Program-made: the position numbers and the translations under genes | NCBI RefSeq assembly: GCF_903933125.1 | Contig: NZ_CAIZIZ010000307.1 | Span: 1 to 55,693 of the forward strand | DNA from: an uncultured Lamprocystis sp. | GTDB taxonomy: Bacteria; Pseudomonadota; Gammaproteobacteria; Chromatiales; Chromatiaceae | Reading direction: 5' to 3' | Length of the DNA stretch: 55,693 nucleotides | Shown: piece after piece, positions 35,913-45,090 of the stretch | How the letters are laid out: the number at the start of each line of letters is the position of its first letter | How positions within the stretch are numbered: the stretch's first letter is position 1 | The notes under the pieces: generated by a model | The model's input: the letters and a program-made list of their open reading frames with translations, nothing else | Databases searched by the model: none | Told to the model about the DNA's origin: nothing

Positions 35913-37131
35913 CGCCCCGCTTACGCCCGGCCACCCGCAGCCGCAGTGCATTGAGCCGGATGAACCCGGTGGCATCACTTTGATCGTAAGCCCCGGCATC
36001 CTCCTCGAAGGTGGCGATTGATGCGTCGAACAGGCTGTCGCTGGCGGAGCGCCGGCCGACCACCATGACGTTGCCCTTGTAGAGCTTCAGGCGCACCTCG
36101 CCGTTGACCACGCTTTGAGTCTGGTCGATGGCCGCCTGCATCATCAGTCGCTCCGGACTGAACCAGAACCCGTTATAGACCAGGCTGGCGTAGCGGGGCA
36201 TCAACTCGTCTTTCAAATGCGCCGCCTCCCGATCCAGGGTCAGTGACTCCATGGCGCGATGCGCCTTGAGCAGGATGGTACCGCCGGGCGTCTCGTAGCA
36301 GCCGCGCGACTTCATGCCGACAAAGCGGTTCTCAACGATATCATCGCGGCCGATGCCGTTCTCGCCGCCGATGCGATTGAGCTCGGCCAGCAGCGTGGCC
36401 GGGCTCATCGCGTGGCCGTCCACCGCCACACAGTCGCCTCCCGCGAAGGTCAGGGTGATCTCGCGCGGCGTGTTCTGGGCATCCTCCGGGGCCAGGGTCC
36501 AGCGCCACATCGGCTTGCCGGGCTCGACCCAGGGGTCTTCCAGGTCATAGCCCTCGTAGGAGATATGCAGCAGATTGGCATCCATCGAGTAGGGCGACTT
36601 GGTGCCGTCACGTTTCATCTCGACCGGGATCTGGTGCTCCTCGGCATAGGCGAGGAGCTTCTCGCGTGAGAGCAGGTCCCACTCCCGCCAGGGGGCGATG
36701 ATCTGGATGTCGGGCTTGAGCGCATACGCGGTCAGCTCGAAACGCACCTGATCGTTCCCCTTGCCGGTCGCCCCGTGGGAAATGGCGTCGGCCCCGGTCG
36801 CGATGGCAATCTCCACCAACCGCTTGGCGATCAGCGGACGGGCAATCGAGGTGCCGAGCTTGTACTCGCCCTCGTAGAGCGCGTTGGCGCGCAGCATGGG
36901 AAACACGAAATCACCGACGAACTCCTCGCGCAGATCGTCGATATAGATCTCCTTGACTCCGGCGGCTGTCGCCTTGGCGCGCGCCGGCTCCAGTTCCTCC
37001 CCCTGCCCGATATCGGCGGTGAAAGTCACCACCTCACAACCGTAGACATCCTGCAGCCACCGCAGAATGACCGAGGTATCCAGCCCTCCGGAGTATGCCA
37101 GCACCACCTTGTTGATCTTGCCCTTAACCAT
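35905..37131 (-). CDS. argG: Argininosuccinate synthase
   Basis: 408 residues from ATG 37131 (GAGAGGT 7 bp upstream; a longer frame to 37302 lacks support). ATP-dependent ligase of citrulline and aspartate in arginine synthesis. ATP-binding P-loop [74 protein letters not shown], and [17 protein letters not shown]. The last residues (AGRKRGGP) and the stop codon are created by MITE copy F; the lost native C-terminus was probably only a few residues beyond the family's usual end. Confidence 0.97.
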   Translation of the reverse strand: MVKGKINKVVLAYSGGLDTSVILRWLQDVYGCEVVTFTADIGQGEELEPARAKATAAGVKEIYIDDLREEFVGDFVFPMLRANALYEGEYKLGTSIARPLIAKRLVEIAIATGADAISHGATGKGNDQVRFELTAYALKPDIQIIAPWREWDLLSREKLLAYAEEHQIPVEMKRDGTKSPYSMDANLLHISYEGYDLEDPWVEPGKPMWRWTLAPEDAQNTPREITLTFAGGDCVAVDGHAMSPATLLAELNRIGGENGIGRDDIVENRFVGMKSRGCYETPGGTILLKAHRAMESLTLDREAAHLKDELMPRYASLVYNGFWFSPERLMMQAAIDQTQSVVNGEVRLKLYKGNVMVVGRRSASDSLFDASIATFEEDAGAYDQSDATGFIRLNALRLRVAGRKRGGP

Positions 37132-37306
37132 CGACGCTACCTCTCGACCCACGCAAAGACGCGCATTATAGACTCCCTGGACCGTCGGTACGCGGTCGCA
37201 CAGGCCGTAAGGGTGGGCCGCGCCGGAGAGGGCACGCGCCCAGGTGGCGCGCCAAGTACGCCAGGGAGCGGGGCCAGGGCCGGAGTTGGCGAGGTCTCCC
37301 ATCTTG

Positions 37307-37324
37307 TTTAAATCGCTTTAAATC
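37307..37324 (+). promoter_or_regulatory. Tandem TTTAAATC operator-like repeats
   Basis: TTTAAATC at 37307-37314 and again at 37317-37324, 10 bp apart (one helical turn), in the AT-rich leader of the antitoxin gene. RHH antitoxins bind such short repeats to repress their own operon. Inference. Confidence 0.4.
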
Positions 37325-37363
37325 TTTATGATTCAGAAAGATTAAACAGTAGGAGACCAGACC

Positions 37364-37633
37364 ATGGCACAGACAGATACCAAAGTGTTTACAGCACACG
37401 TACCCCTTGCGTTGGCGGACAAGGTCGATCGGTTGGCGGTCCGTCTCGACCGTTCCCGCGGGTGGATCGTCAAGCAAGCGTTGGCGGCCTGGATTGACCA
37501 GGAAGACGAACGCAGCCGTTTGACTCGCGAAGCCTTAGCCGATGTGGACGCCGGGCACGTCATCGACCACCAAGCCGTGCAAGCCTGGGCCGATAGCCTC
37601 AGCACGGCCGACCCGTTGTCGGTACCTCGTTGA
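37364..37633 (+). CDS. RHH antitoxin (CopG/ParD-like)
   Basis: 89 residues; AGGAGACC stands 3 bp before ATG 37364. N-terminal strand TKVFTAHVPLALADKVDRLAVRLDRSRGWIVKQALAAWI is a ribbon-helix-helix DNA-binding domain (strand, helix A with ADKVDRLA, then RSRGWIVKQAL). The C-terminal half (ERSRLTREALADVDAGHVIDHQAVQAWADSL) is the toxin-wrapping tail typical of antitoxins paired with ParE/RelE toxins. Stop overlaps the toxin ATG by 1 bp. Confidence 0.92.
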   Translation: MAQTDTKVFTAHVPLALADKVDRLAVRLDRSRGWIVKQALAAWIDQEDERSRLTREALADVDAGHVIDHQAVQAWADSLSTADPLSVPR

Positions 37634-37908
37634 TGAGACTGACGTGGACGAGCAAGGCACTATCGGACTTGACGCGGCTGCACGAGTTCCTGGCGCTGGT
37701 GAACAAGCCGGCCGCAGCGCGCACGGTCCAGAAACTCACCGCCGCGGCGGCCGGACTGGCGGCGAATCCGCGGATCGGTGAAAAGCTGGAAGAGTTCGAG
37801 CCACGCGATGTCCGACGGATAATCGTTGGACACTACGAAATACGCTACGAAATTCGCGACGGTACAATCTCTATGCTGCGGTTGTGGCACACCCGCGAGG
37901 ATCGGTAG
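37633..37908 (+). CDS. ParE/RelE-family toxin
   Basis: 91 residues from ATG 37633, overlapping the antitoxin TGA by 1 bp (TGATG). Pattern MRLTWTSKALSDLTRLHEFLALVNKPAAARTVQKL, LAANPRIGEKLEEFEPRDVRRIIVGHYEIRYEIRDG and a final strand ISMLRLWHTREDR is the ParE type. ParE-type members poison DNA gyrase; some relatives cleave mRNA, so the exact target is inferred. It forms a toxin-antitoxin operon with the preceding gene. Confidence 0.92.
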   Translation: MRLTWTSKALSDLTRLHEFLALVNKPAAARTVQKLTAAAAGLAANPRIGEKLEEFEPRDVRRIIVGHYEIRYEIRDGTISMLRLWHTREDR

Positions 37909-37928
37909 CGAAACCAAAGAAGATTGAC

Positions 37929-38140
37929 AGAAATCGCCTTAGGTGATTTCCGGGAAACGATGTACCAACCTGTAGGGGCGACTTTAGTCGCCCCTAAGGC
38001 AGTTTCCGTGAATAGGCATCCCGACTGCGCATGCGCAGAAAGCCTGTTGGGTTGTAGGGGCGAATGAATTCGCCCCTACAGCCCTCTACGGATCCTGCGG
38101 GCGTGCGCACTTGGGGTGTTTATTCCTGGAAATCGCCTTA
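37929..38140. repeat. TAGGGGCGAC palindromes with GAAATCGCCTTA ends
   Basis: Hairpins 37973-37996 (TAGGGGCGACTTTAGTCGCC plus CCTA) and 38053-38080 (TGTAGGGGCGAATGAATTCG plus CCCCTACA), bounded on both sides by the motif AAATCGCCTTA (37931, 38130). It resembles the 17926-18126 cluster, including CAACTGCGC-type and ATCC-type spacers. The right boundary contains the RND gene's stop codon. No gene inside. Confidence 0.6.
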
Positions 38141-41100
38141 GCCCGTCGCCGTCCGAATCCACTCCACCCGCTTGACCATGACCCCGTAGTACACCACCGG
38201 GATGACCACCAGGGTCAGCACGGTGGAGACAAAGAGTCCGAACAGCAGCGAGACCGCCAGCCCCGAAAAGATCGGGTCGTCGAGGATGAAGACAGCGCCG
38301 GCCATGGCGGCGACCGCGGTCAGGACGATCGGCTTGGCGCGCACCACGGCGGAGTTGATGACGGCCTCGGCGAACGGCCGACCCTCGCGCACCTGCTGGT
38401 TGATGAAGTCCACCAGCAGGATGGAGTTGCGCACGATGATGCCGGCCAGCGCAATCATGCCGATCATGGAAGTGGCGGTGAACTTGGCACCCAGGAGCGC
38501 ATGACCGGGCAGAATGCCGATGATGGTCAATGGAATGGGCGCCATGATGATCAGCGGGACCAGATAGCTGCGAAACTGCGCGACCACCAGCAGATAGATG
38601 AGAATCAGACCCACGCCGTAGGCGATTCCCATATCGCGGAAAGTCTCATAGGTGACCTGCCATTCACCGTCCCACTTGATGCTGTATTCATAGGGATTGC
38701 CGGGCTGCTGGGTGTACCACTGCGGCAGGTTCAACTGGTCGGTAAGCGTGGCCGCGATCTCGAACAGACCATAGAGCGGGCTGTCGGTGGGGCCGGCCAT
38801 GTCGCCGGTGACATAGACCACCGGCAGCAAATCCTTGTGGTAGATGCTGGGCGCGCGGGAGGTCTCCGCCAGGCTGACGATCTCCGACAGCGGCACCAGC
38901 GCACCGCTCTGTGACCGCACCCGCAGGGCCAGCACCTGATCCAGGTCGGCCTTGTCGGCCTCGGCGTACTCCACCCGAATGGGCACGGCATATTTGACGT
39001 TAGCCCCGTGCAGGAAGCTCATGTCCTCGCCCTTGAGAACGGTGGAGAGTGCCGCGGCGACGCTGGCCTGGGTGACGCCCAGACGCGCCGCCTTGGCGCG
39101 GTCTATCTCCACCACAAGTTTCCTGGCCGGATGTTCCACCGAGTCGTCTACATCGACGATGTCCGCGGTCGACTCGAACGCCGCCCGCACCTGACGCGCC
39201 TGCGCGATCTGACCCGCGTAATCGAGTCCATAGACTTCCGCGACCAAAGGTGAGAGCACCGGCGGTCCCGGCGGGATTTCGACGAGTTTGGCATTGCCGC
39301 CGTGGCGCAGGGCGATCGTTTGCAGCGGTTCGCGCAACCCCAGCGTGATCGCATGGCTCTGCTGGTCACGGTCATGCTTGTCCACCAGATTGACCTGGAG
39401 GTCACCCAGGTGCGCGCCGGCACGCAAATAGTATTGGCGCACCAGGCCGTTGAAGTTGATGGGCGCGGCGGTGCCGGCATAGGCCTGGTAGTCGGTGACC
39501 TCGGGAACCGTCGCCAGGTATTCGCCCATCTCGGCGAGTACCCGCGCGGTCTGCTCCAGACTGGTCCCCTCCGGCATGTCCAGGACCACCTGAAACTCGC
39601 TCTTATTATCGAAGGGCAGCATCTTGAGGACGACCGCCCGGTTGACCACGAGCAGCAGGGAACCGCCGATCAGCAGCAGGATGCCGAGCAACAGCAGCCA
39701 ACGGTTGACATGGCCCCGGCGGCCCGCCAGGAAGGGGCCGATAACGGTCCCGAACAGGCGCGCGAGCCACCCGTCGTTGGCAGCACCATGCCCATGACCC
39801 GGCGCCCGGCCCGCGGCCAAGGCCTGGTCATGGCGCCGGCCGAGCATGAAGTTGGTCATCCAAGGCGTGAAGATGAAGGCGACGGCGAGCGAGATCAGCA
39901 TGCCCATGGACGCGTTGATGGGAATCGGCGACATATAGGGTTCCATCAGGCCGCTGACGAACGCCATCGGCAGCAGGGCCGCGATGACCGTGAAGGTGGC
40001 CAGGATCGTCGGCCCGCCCACCTCGTCGACCGCGCGCGGCATCAGGTCCAGCAGTCGGGACTGCGACATGACCATGTGCCGGTGGATGTTCTCCACCACC
40101 ACAATGGCGTCGTCCACCAGGATGCCGATGGAGAAGATCAGCGCAAAGAGCGAGACGCGATTGAGCGTGAAGCCCCAGGCCCAGGAGGCGAACAGCGTCA
40201 GCGCCAGAGTGACGACCACCGCGGCGCCGACGATGAGGGACTCGCGCCAGCCCACCGCCAGCCACACCAGCAGGATGACGGAGATAGTCGCGAACGCGAG
40301 TTTGGTGATCAGTTTTTTCGCCTTGGCGTCGGCCGTAGCGCCATAGTTGCGGGTCACCGTGACCTCGACGTCCTCGGGGATGAAGGTGCCGTGCAGTTGC
40401 TCCAGGCGGTCGATGACACGCTGGGCGACATCCACCGCGTTCACCCCCTCCTGCTTGGCCACCGCGATGGTCACTGCCGGGGTGGTGCCCTTGAGATCCA
40501 CACCGACATGATGCGCACCGGGACCGGCACCCAGCCAAGCGTAGCTCTCCGGCTGCTCGGGACCGCGTTCGATGGTCGCCACGTCACGCAAGTAGACGGG
40601 GCGCCCGGCGTGCAAACCCACCACCAGATCGCCGATCTCCTCGGGGCTCGACAGGAAGGTTCCGGCCTGGATCAGCACCTCCTGATTGTCGGCGGTGACC
40701 GTCAGGTTATCGGCATTGAGATTGCCGGCCTGCAGCGCGCGGCGCAGGTCGGTGAGGTCGATGCCGTAGCCGGCCAGGGCTTGCGGCTGCAACAGCACCC
40801 GCACCAGTTGCCGCGGTACCCCCAGGGTATAGACGTCGCGGGTGCCGGGAACGCGCTTGATCTCCTGCTCGATGGCATGGGCGACCTGACCCAGCTCGAA
40901 GGCCCCCTTGCCGTTGTCCGCGGCAGAGCCCTTGGACCACAGGGTGGCGGTGATGATGGGCACGTCGTCGATACCCTTGGGCTTGACGATCGGCATCCCG
41001 ACGCCCAGGTTCGCCGGCAGCCAGTCCTGATTGCTCTGCACCTTGCTGAACAGGCGCACGATCGCATCGGTGTTGTCTTCTCCCACCTTGAACTGGACGG

Positions 41101-41404
41101 TGACCACGGCCATCCCTGGGCGGGAGACCGAGTAAACGTGTTCGATGCCCTTGATCTCGGAAAGGACCTGCTCGGCGGGTCCGGCCACCAGATGCTCGAT
41201 CTCGCTTGCCGAGGCCCCGGGGAAGGGGATGAAAACATCGGCGAAGGTGACATTGATCTGCGGTTCTTCCTCGCGCGGCGTGACCATCACGGCGAACAGC
41301 CCCAGCAGGAGCCCGACCACGGCCAGCAACGGAGTAATTTCGGTCGCCTGAAAGCGCGCCGCGATCCGGCCGGCGAGGCCCAGTCCGACAGGCTCGTTAG
41401 TCAT
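38138..41404 (-). CDS. RND efflux transporter permease
   Basis: 1088 residues. Twelve-helix RND layout: helix 1 EITPLLAVVGLLLGLFAVMV, then a large periplasmic porter domain, central helices with GWRESLIVGAAVVVTLALTL and the RND box SIGILVDDAIVVVENIHRHM (paired Asp residues of the proton relay), a cytoplasmic loop, a second porter domain and final helices GIIVRNSILLVDFINQQ and SLLFGLFVSTVLTLVVIPVVYYG. It works with the adaptor gene it overlaps by 8 bp and an outer-membrane channel not found here. Substrate unknown; sequence is closer to multidrug/organic types (HAE-like) than to metal CzcA, by absence of metal-type motifs seen by eye. The stop codon TAA lies in the motif TAAGGCGATTTCC. Confidence 0.92.
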   Translation of the reverse strand: MTNEPVGLGLAGRIAARFQATEITPLLAVVGLLLGLFAVMVTPREEEPQINVTFADVFIPFPGASASEIEHLVAGPAEQVLSEIKGIEHVYSVSRPGMAVVTVQFKVGEDNTDAIVRLFSKVQSNQDWLPANLGVGMPIVKPKGIDDVPIITATLWSKGSAADNGKGAFELGQVAHAIEQEIKRVPGTRDVYTLGVPRQLVRVLLQPQALAGYGIDLTDLRRALQAGNLNADNLTVTADNQEVLIQAGTFLSSPEEIGDLVVGLHAGRPVYLRDVATIERGPEQPESYAWLGAGPGAHHVGVDLKGTTPAVTIAVAKQEGVNAVDVAQRVIDRLEQLHGTFIPEDVEVTVTRNYGATADAKAKKLITKLAFATISVILLVWLAVGWRESLIVGAAVVVTLALTLFASWAWGFTLNRVSLFALIFSIGILVDDAIVVVENIHRHMVMSQSRLLDLMPRAVDEVGGPTILATFTVIAALLPMAFVSGLMEPYMSPIPINASMGMLISLAVAFIFTPWMTNFMLGRRHDQALAAGRAPGHGHGAANDGWLARLFGTVIGPFLAGRRGHVNRWLLLLGILLLIGGSLLLVVNRAVVLKMLPFDNKSEFQVVLDMPEGTSLEQTARVLAEMGEYLATVPEVTDYQAYAGTAAPINFNGLVRQYYLRAGAHLGDLQVNLVDKHDRDQQSHAITLGLREPLQTIALRHGGNAKLVEIPPGPPVLSPLVAEVYGLDYAGQIAQARQVRAAFESTADIVDVDDSVEHPARKLVVEIDRAKAARLGVTQASVAAALSTVLKGEDMSFLHGANVKYAVPIRVEYAEADKADLDQVLALRVRSQSGALVPLSEIVSLAETSRAPSIYHKDLLPVVYVTGDMAGPTDSPLYGLFEIAATLTDQLNLPQWYTQQPGNPYEYSIKWDGEWQVTYETFRDMGIAYGVGLILIYLLVVAQFRSYLVPLIIMAPIPLTIIGILPGHALLGAKFTATSMIGMIALAGIIVRNSILLVDFINQQVREGRPFAEAVINSAVVRAKPIVLTAVAAMAGAVFILDDPIFSGLAVSLLFGLFVSTVLTLVVIPVVYYGVMVKRVEWIRTATG

Positions 41405-42524
41405 GCCGGGCGCTCCCGTCCCCGGCGTGCCGCTGCGCGCCCTGGGACTTCAGCAGTACGCCAGCCGCAATCGGGTCCAAGGCGACCAACTCGCCCTCGC
41501 TCAGACCCGACAGCACCACGTAGGCATCTTCCAGGGTGCGGCCGAGGCGCACCTGCCGGAAATGCACATGCTCATCGGCCATCACCACGTAGACCCCGGT
41601 GACCTCGGAGCGGTGAACCACGGCCGGCTTGGGCACCGTGAGTTCAGCCCGCTCGCCGACCACGAAGCCGGTTTTCACCAACATGCCGGGAAAGAGCGCC
41701 GGCGTCTCGCGGGGCAGTTCGATTCGCACCTTGAAGGTGTTGGACTCCAGGTCGGCAAAGGGAAAGACCGTGATGGCCCGCGTCTCGATCAACTGACCGT
41801 CCGGGAGATAGACCCGCGCCGATCCGCCCGCGCGCACCGCCGGGATCACACTCTGCGGGACATCGACGATCACCCGCAGCTCATCGGTCGAGATGCCGCT
41901 CATGACCGGCGAGCCGGGGCTGGCGATCTCACCCACCTCCATATGGCGGTGGGTGACGATACCCGAATAAGGGGCACGCACCTCGGTGTATTTCAACTGC
42001 TCCTCGGCCTGCTCCAGCCGGGCGTTTGCCGCCTCCAGGGCAGCCCGCGCGCTGGCCAGATCGGCGGTCGCCTTGTCCATGGCCGAGTCGGACACGTTCT
42101 TCTTCTGATAGAGCCCCGCGACCCGCGTATGCTCGTCGCGCGCCTGCTGCAACTGGGCGGCAGCGGACTTGGCGTCGGCCGCGGCCTGAGCGACCCGGGT
42201 GCGGTGTTCGGTATCCTTGATGCGGGCGATCACCGCGTCCTTCTGCACGACATCATCCACGTCGTAGAAAATTTCCTGCACTTGGCCCTGGGTCTGGGCC
42301 GCGACCGTGGTGCGATTGACCGCCTCCACCACGCCGTCCAGCCGATATTCGCGGGGGACGGTACGACGCTCGGCGGCGGCGGTCGTTAAGGCGGCCGGCA
42401 TCGCGACGATCGTGGAAGCGGGCGCCCGTTCCTGATCCGGCTTAAGCACCGGTGCCGGGTCCGTCGCCCAGGCGGCGAGGGAGAACACTGCGGCCAGGGT
42501 TGCCGCGGGATGGATCAGACGCAT
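41397..42524 (-). CDS. RND periplasmic adaptor (MFP) subunit
   Basis: 375 residues with signal peptide (1-20, cleavage after LAAWA). Domain order: barrel-sandwich half (REYRLDGVVEAVNRTTVAAQTQGQVQEIF), long alpha hairpin (about 90-165, AAADAKSAAAQLQQARDEHTRVAGLYQKKNVSD), second lipoyl half (RAPYSGIVTHRHMEVGEIASPGSP), beta-barrel (FVVGERAELTVPKPAVVHRSE) and membrane-proximal end with LSGLSEGELVALDP. It bridges the RND permease to an outer-membrane channel. The promoter holds a perfect palindrome (42542-42563). Confidence 0.93.
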   Translation of the reverse strand: MRLIHPAATLAAVFSLAAWATDPAPVLKPDQERAPASTIVAMPAALTTAAAERRTVPREYRLDGVVEAVNRTTVAAQTQGQVQEIFYDVDDVVQKDAVIARIKDTEHRTRVAQAAADAKSAAAQLQQARDEHTRVAGLYQKKNVSDSAMDKATADLASARAALEAANARLEQAEEQLKYTEVRAPYSGIVTHRHMEVGEIASPGSPVMSGISTDELRVIVDVPQSVIPAVRAGGSARVYLPDGQLIETRAITVFPFADLESNTFKVRIELPRETPALFPGMLVKTGFVVGERAELTVPKPAVVHRSEVTGVYVVMADEHVHFRQVRLGRTLEDAYVVLSGLSEGELVALDPIAAGVLLKSQGAQRHAGDGSARHD

Positions 42525-42541
42525 GGTGACTACACCAAGAA

Positions 42542-42563
42542 ATATTAGATAACTCTAATATTA
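42542..42563. promoter_or_regulatory. Perfect 8-bp palindromic operator upstream of efflux operon
   Basis: AATATTAG-ATAACT-CTAATATT, 17 bp upstream of the adaptor's ATG. The AT-rich 8-6-8 dyad resembles operators of ArsR-type repressors (such as BigR/SqrR-like sulfur-responsive ones). No regulator gene is adjacent, so the regulator is unknown. Confidence 0.6.
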
Positions 42564-42675
42564 TATGATTTTATGGCTATTTCAAGTGAACTGATCGTTT
42601 CGGGGGAGCGCCGCGGCCGGACCATCGACCCGCGCGTCGCAACGCCGGAGCGGGTGCGAGTCGCCGCGAATCCGC

Positions 42676-43155
42676 TCAACCGCGCGGCGCCAAGTCCGCC
42701 CGCTGCTGTGAGCCGCGGGCCAGATGCTCTTGATAGTAATCCACATAATCCCGATCCTCGGCCATCACATGGTTGAAGAACCAGCGCTTGAAGTCCTGCA
42801 CGGTCTCAGTGCCAAGGCACTGACCGGGCACCTCGCTCAGGGTCCGGCGCAAGTCGACAAACTCGGCAAGTTGCAGCTCATGCTCGCAACGGTGCGCATC
42901 ATAGCCAGGGAAGCGGATGCCCCGCAGAAACGACTCCTCGGCGACGAAATGGCGGCGCGTGAGCGTAATCAGGGCGTCCAATGTGACGAGGACCCCACCG
43001 TTCATGGCGCCCGGGTAGGGGGGTAACACACCCTGTACCGCGCGCTCGTTGACCGCAACCAGTTGGTTCAGTAAGGCGCCGAGTTCCCGGTGATCACCAT
43101 CGATCCAGTCAATGCCGGTCCGCCACTCATCGCGCCAGGTCAGAAAATCGGCCAT
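42676..43155 (-). CDS. Bacteriohemerythrin
   Basis: 159 residues. It carries the diiron ligand pattern of oxygen-binding hemerythrins: IDGDHRELGALLNQL, TRRHFVAEESFLRG, YDAHRCEHELQLAEF and FFNHVMAEDRDYVDYY. It should reversibly bind oxygen in the cytoplasm; such proteins serve oxygen sensing, storage or delivery in microaerobic bacteria. Stand-alone, same strand as the efflux operon but about 150 bp upstream of it. Confidence 0.93.
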   Translation of the reverse strand: MADFLTWRDEWRTGIDWIDGDHRELGALLNQLVAVNERAVQGVLPPYPGAMNGGVLVTLDALITLTRRHFVAEESFLRGIRFPGYDAHRCEHELQLAEFVDLRRTLSEVPGQCLGTETVQDFKRWFFNHVMAEDRDYVDYYQEHLARGSQQRADLAPRG

Positions 43156-43649
43156 GGATTGCCCCCCCGATTGGTCATGGAAAAATGCCCACCGCAGACC
43201 TCCGATCGATCAGCGATGGACGCGGCGGCCGTCGTTGCCTCAGAGTCTAGACGAGAAGCGCCTGCGATTGTTCCGCGATAGCGTCAGTGGCCGAGGCGAG
43301 CCCGATAGCCCGATAGCCCGATGGCGGTCTTGATCGGTCATTTATTACTGAACCCGCTCTGGTTGCCCGATTGAAAGTCCGTAGGTTGGGGTGACGAAGG
43401 AACCCCAACGCTAGCCACCGGTGGCTGACCATGTTGGGGTTCGTCCCTCACCCCAACGGTCACGATCGCCGCGCCCACCCCCTCCCATGAAAGTCGGGCT
43501 ACGCTTAGGGGGCCGAGCCAAGGCCGCGCAGTTATAGGCATCTACGGTTTGGTGCTTGACTCAGCGCCGGAGGCTCAGTTAGCGCCGTACTCTTATCGTG
43601 TCTCTGCGAGACTGCGAGGGTTGTTTTTGTCTCCAGCCCCGCCCGACTT
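43156..43649. other. Repeat-filled gap upstream of hemerythrin
   Basis: No gene is seen. It contains a short tandem of GCCCGATA units (about 43300-43322), the palindrome at 43381-43457 and the beginning of repeat R2 (43504 on). Confidence 0.5.
43381..43457. repeat. GTAGGTTGGGGTGACGAAGG palindrome
   Basis: Inverted arms GTAGGTTGGGGTGACGAAGG and the complement ending CCCTCACCCCAAC, with an inner CCACCGGTGG dyad. Same family as 20301-20374. Confidence 0.7.
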
Positions 43650-43697
43650 TCATGGCAACAATCGGGAAGTAGAACATGGACACTTTCGGGGTCTGAC
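43504..43697 (+). repeat. Dispersed repeat R2, copy 2
   Basis: Shares CTTAG, GGCCGAGCC, TTATAGGCA, TGGTGCTTG, ATCGTGTCTCTGCGAGACT and TTTCGGGGTCTG blocks, in the same order, with R2 at 20805-20990. Here it lies downstream of the Uma2 gene, in opposite orientation relative to that gene. Confidence 0.6.
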
Positions 43698-44615
43698 AAT
43701 CATCGGAACGATTATGCAAAGCTTTCCATAATCCATCCAATGATTATCAGACCCCATTGCCGAACGCCTCGCGGCGAGCAGCCAGGCGCGCCGGCGTTCG
43801 GGGTCGCGGGTACTGCGCAGGCGCTCGCGGGTGCAGTCGTCGACCGCCAGGCCGCGGGCGCTGAGCACGGTCAGGATCGCGTCAGCCAGGCCTTCCTTCC
43901 GCCCTGCCTCATGGATGGCAGCCAGGTCCGTGTAGCCGCGGCGCTGCAAGAGGTTGCGCAGGATCATGTCCTGGGCGGCGGCGCGGTCGAACAGGGCGGC
44001 GACCGGGACCGGATTGCGCAGGATGCCTGGGGCCAGGAGTTGCTCGCCGACGCCGAGGGTCTGCATCGGCTGCCCCGGGGCATGGACCTCGACCCGGCGC
44101 GGGCCGATCAGGCGTACCACCCATACCAGGCGGGTGCCATGGGCTAGCAGGTCGGCGATCTTGGTCCGCAGGTCCGTCTCGTCCTGTCCGCGGGCGGCGT
44201 ATTCCAGGGCGAGCGGCGGGGCCTCGGGGATCCAGCCGCCGTCCCCGCCCGGCACCCCGGTGCGGCCCGCCACCGAGACATCGGGTGCGCGCAGAGTCCC
44301 GGGGTCCGGGGAATAGCCGGCATCGACCCCGGTCCACTGCACGTCCGGGTCGCTGTCGAGCAGGGCGGCCCCGGTCGCGTTCGGGCCCGCGTGGTCGCGC
44401 CCGGATGGGGCGCAGTAGATGGGGTGGCCGTTGGTGAGTTCGTAACGGTCGCCGTCGCGCAGTTGATCGGCCCGAAAGGGACCATGCTCAGGGTTCGGTT
44501 GTCGGTTGCTCTCTTCCGCGGTCGCTCCGGCTGGGATTGCGTCCTCGATCGCACCCGTGGGCGCGGCAGTCAACCGCCGGGCGGCGCATAGAGGACTCGG
44601 GTGAGGTACGGACAC
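43650..44615 (-). CDS. Uma2 family (DUF820) endonuclease-like protein
   Basis: 321 residues from GTG 44615; the start lies within repeat R1 and is uncertain. The PD-(D/E)XK nuclease-like core is visible: FRADQLRDGDRYELTNGHPI, GVDAGYSPDPGTLRAPDVSV, PPLALEYAARGQDETDLRTKIADLLAHGTRLVWVVRL and RVEVHAPGQPM. Uma2 proteins are very abundant in cyanobacteria and some purple bacteria; a nuclease role is inferred from fold. The C-terminal 40 or so residues (after LLAARRSAMG) are read from a REPIN-like repeat and R2, so the native end was replaced. Confidence 0.75.
   Translation of the reverse strand: MSVPHPSPLCAARRLTAAPTGAIEDAIPAGATAEESNRQPNPEHGPFRADQLRDGDRYELTNGHPIYCAPSGRDHAGPNATGAALLDSDPDVQWTGVDAGYSPDPGTLRAPDVSVAGRTGVPGGDGGWIPEAPPLALEYAARGQDETDLRTKIADLLAHGTRLVWVVRLIGPRRVEVHAPGQPMQTLGVGEQLLAPGILRNPVPVAALFDRAAAQDMILRNLLQRRGYTDLAAIHEAGRKEGLADAILTVLSARGLAVDDCTRERLRSTRDPERRRAWLLAARRSAMGSDNHWMDYGKLCIIVPMIVRPRKCPCSTSRLLP
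43688..43755. repeat. GGGGTCTGACAATCAT inverted repeat
   Basis: Arms GGGGTCTGACAATCAT (43688-43703) and ATGATTATCAGACCCC (43740-43755) enclose a short spacer; a REPIN-like structure different from the GGGTCAGGTC family. It overlaps the 3' end of the Uma2 frame. Confidence 0.6.
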
Positions 44616-44850
44616 TGGTCGCGAATGCTCCCGACCGCGGAGTCTGGAAAGAACCTATCTCGCGCCAAGTCGCCAAGCACGCCAAGAAGCGCGCAATGCC
44701 GTGGTGACCCCAGTCACTCCGCGAGCGCCTCCGCTTTCGCTATTGCCTTGAAGACCCTTGGCGTCTTGGCGCCTTGGCGTGAGACATTCCGGGGCTGAGC
44801 CAAGCCGGTGCGGCGGACGCGCCCGACTCGGCGCGATTCGTCGCGAACAA
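44601..44850 (+). repeat. Dispersed repeat R1, copy 2
   Basis: About 250 bp, GTGAGGTACGGACACTGG to GGCGGACGCG and beyond, nearly the same as 19923-20160. It sits immediately upstream of the Uma2 gene and covers its first codons. Confidence 0.7.
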
Positions 44851-44902
44851 GTGGACTAGACAAACCTGGAATGACCCGCTAATATTACTCGTCTCGATTG
44901 AC

Positions 44903-44978
44903 GGGGCCATAGCTCAGCTGGGAGAGCGCAACACTGGCAGTGTTGAGGTCGACGGTTCGATCCCGTCTGGCTCCACCA
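44903..44978 (+). tRNA. tRNA-Ala (GGC)
   Basis: Complete 76-nt cloverleaf with encoded CCA. Acceptor GGGGCCA pairs with TGGCTCC (one G-T). D arm GCTC-AGCTGGGA-GAGC. Anticodon stem CAACA/TGTTG with loop CTGGCAG, anticodon GGC (Ala, codon GCC). T arm with GGTTCGATCCC. Confidence 0.95.
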
Positions 44979-45090
44979 AACATCGGAAATCCGGTTTTCC
45001 TCGGATCATTACTGGAAACCAGATTTTTTATTGTCGGCACCGGAGACTTGCTTCATAGAAGCAGTCCGGCAACCGCAGAAAAACAGTTAG

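Noticed and set aside
39302-41602. 766-codon plus-strand frame opposite the RND permease
   Set aside because: Gln/Arg/His-rich translation without domains, antisense to an unmistakable RND protein.
44985-45035. Terminator after tRNA-Ala
   Set aside because: GGTTTTCC / GGAAACC pairing is imperfect with a long loop; the clear terminator is after tRNA-Glu.
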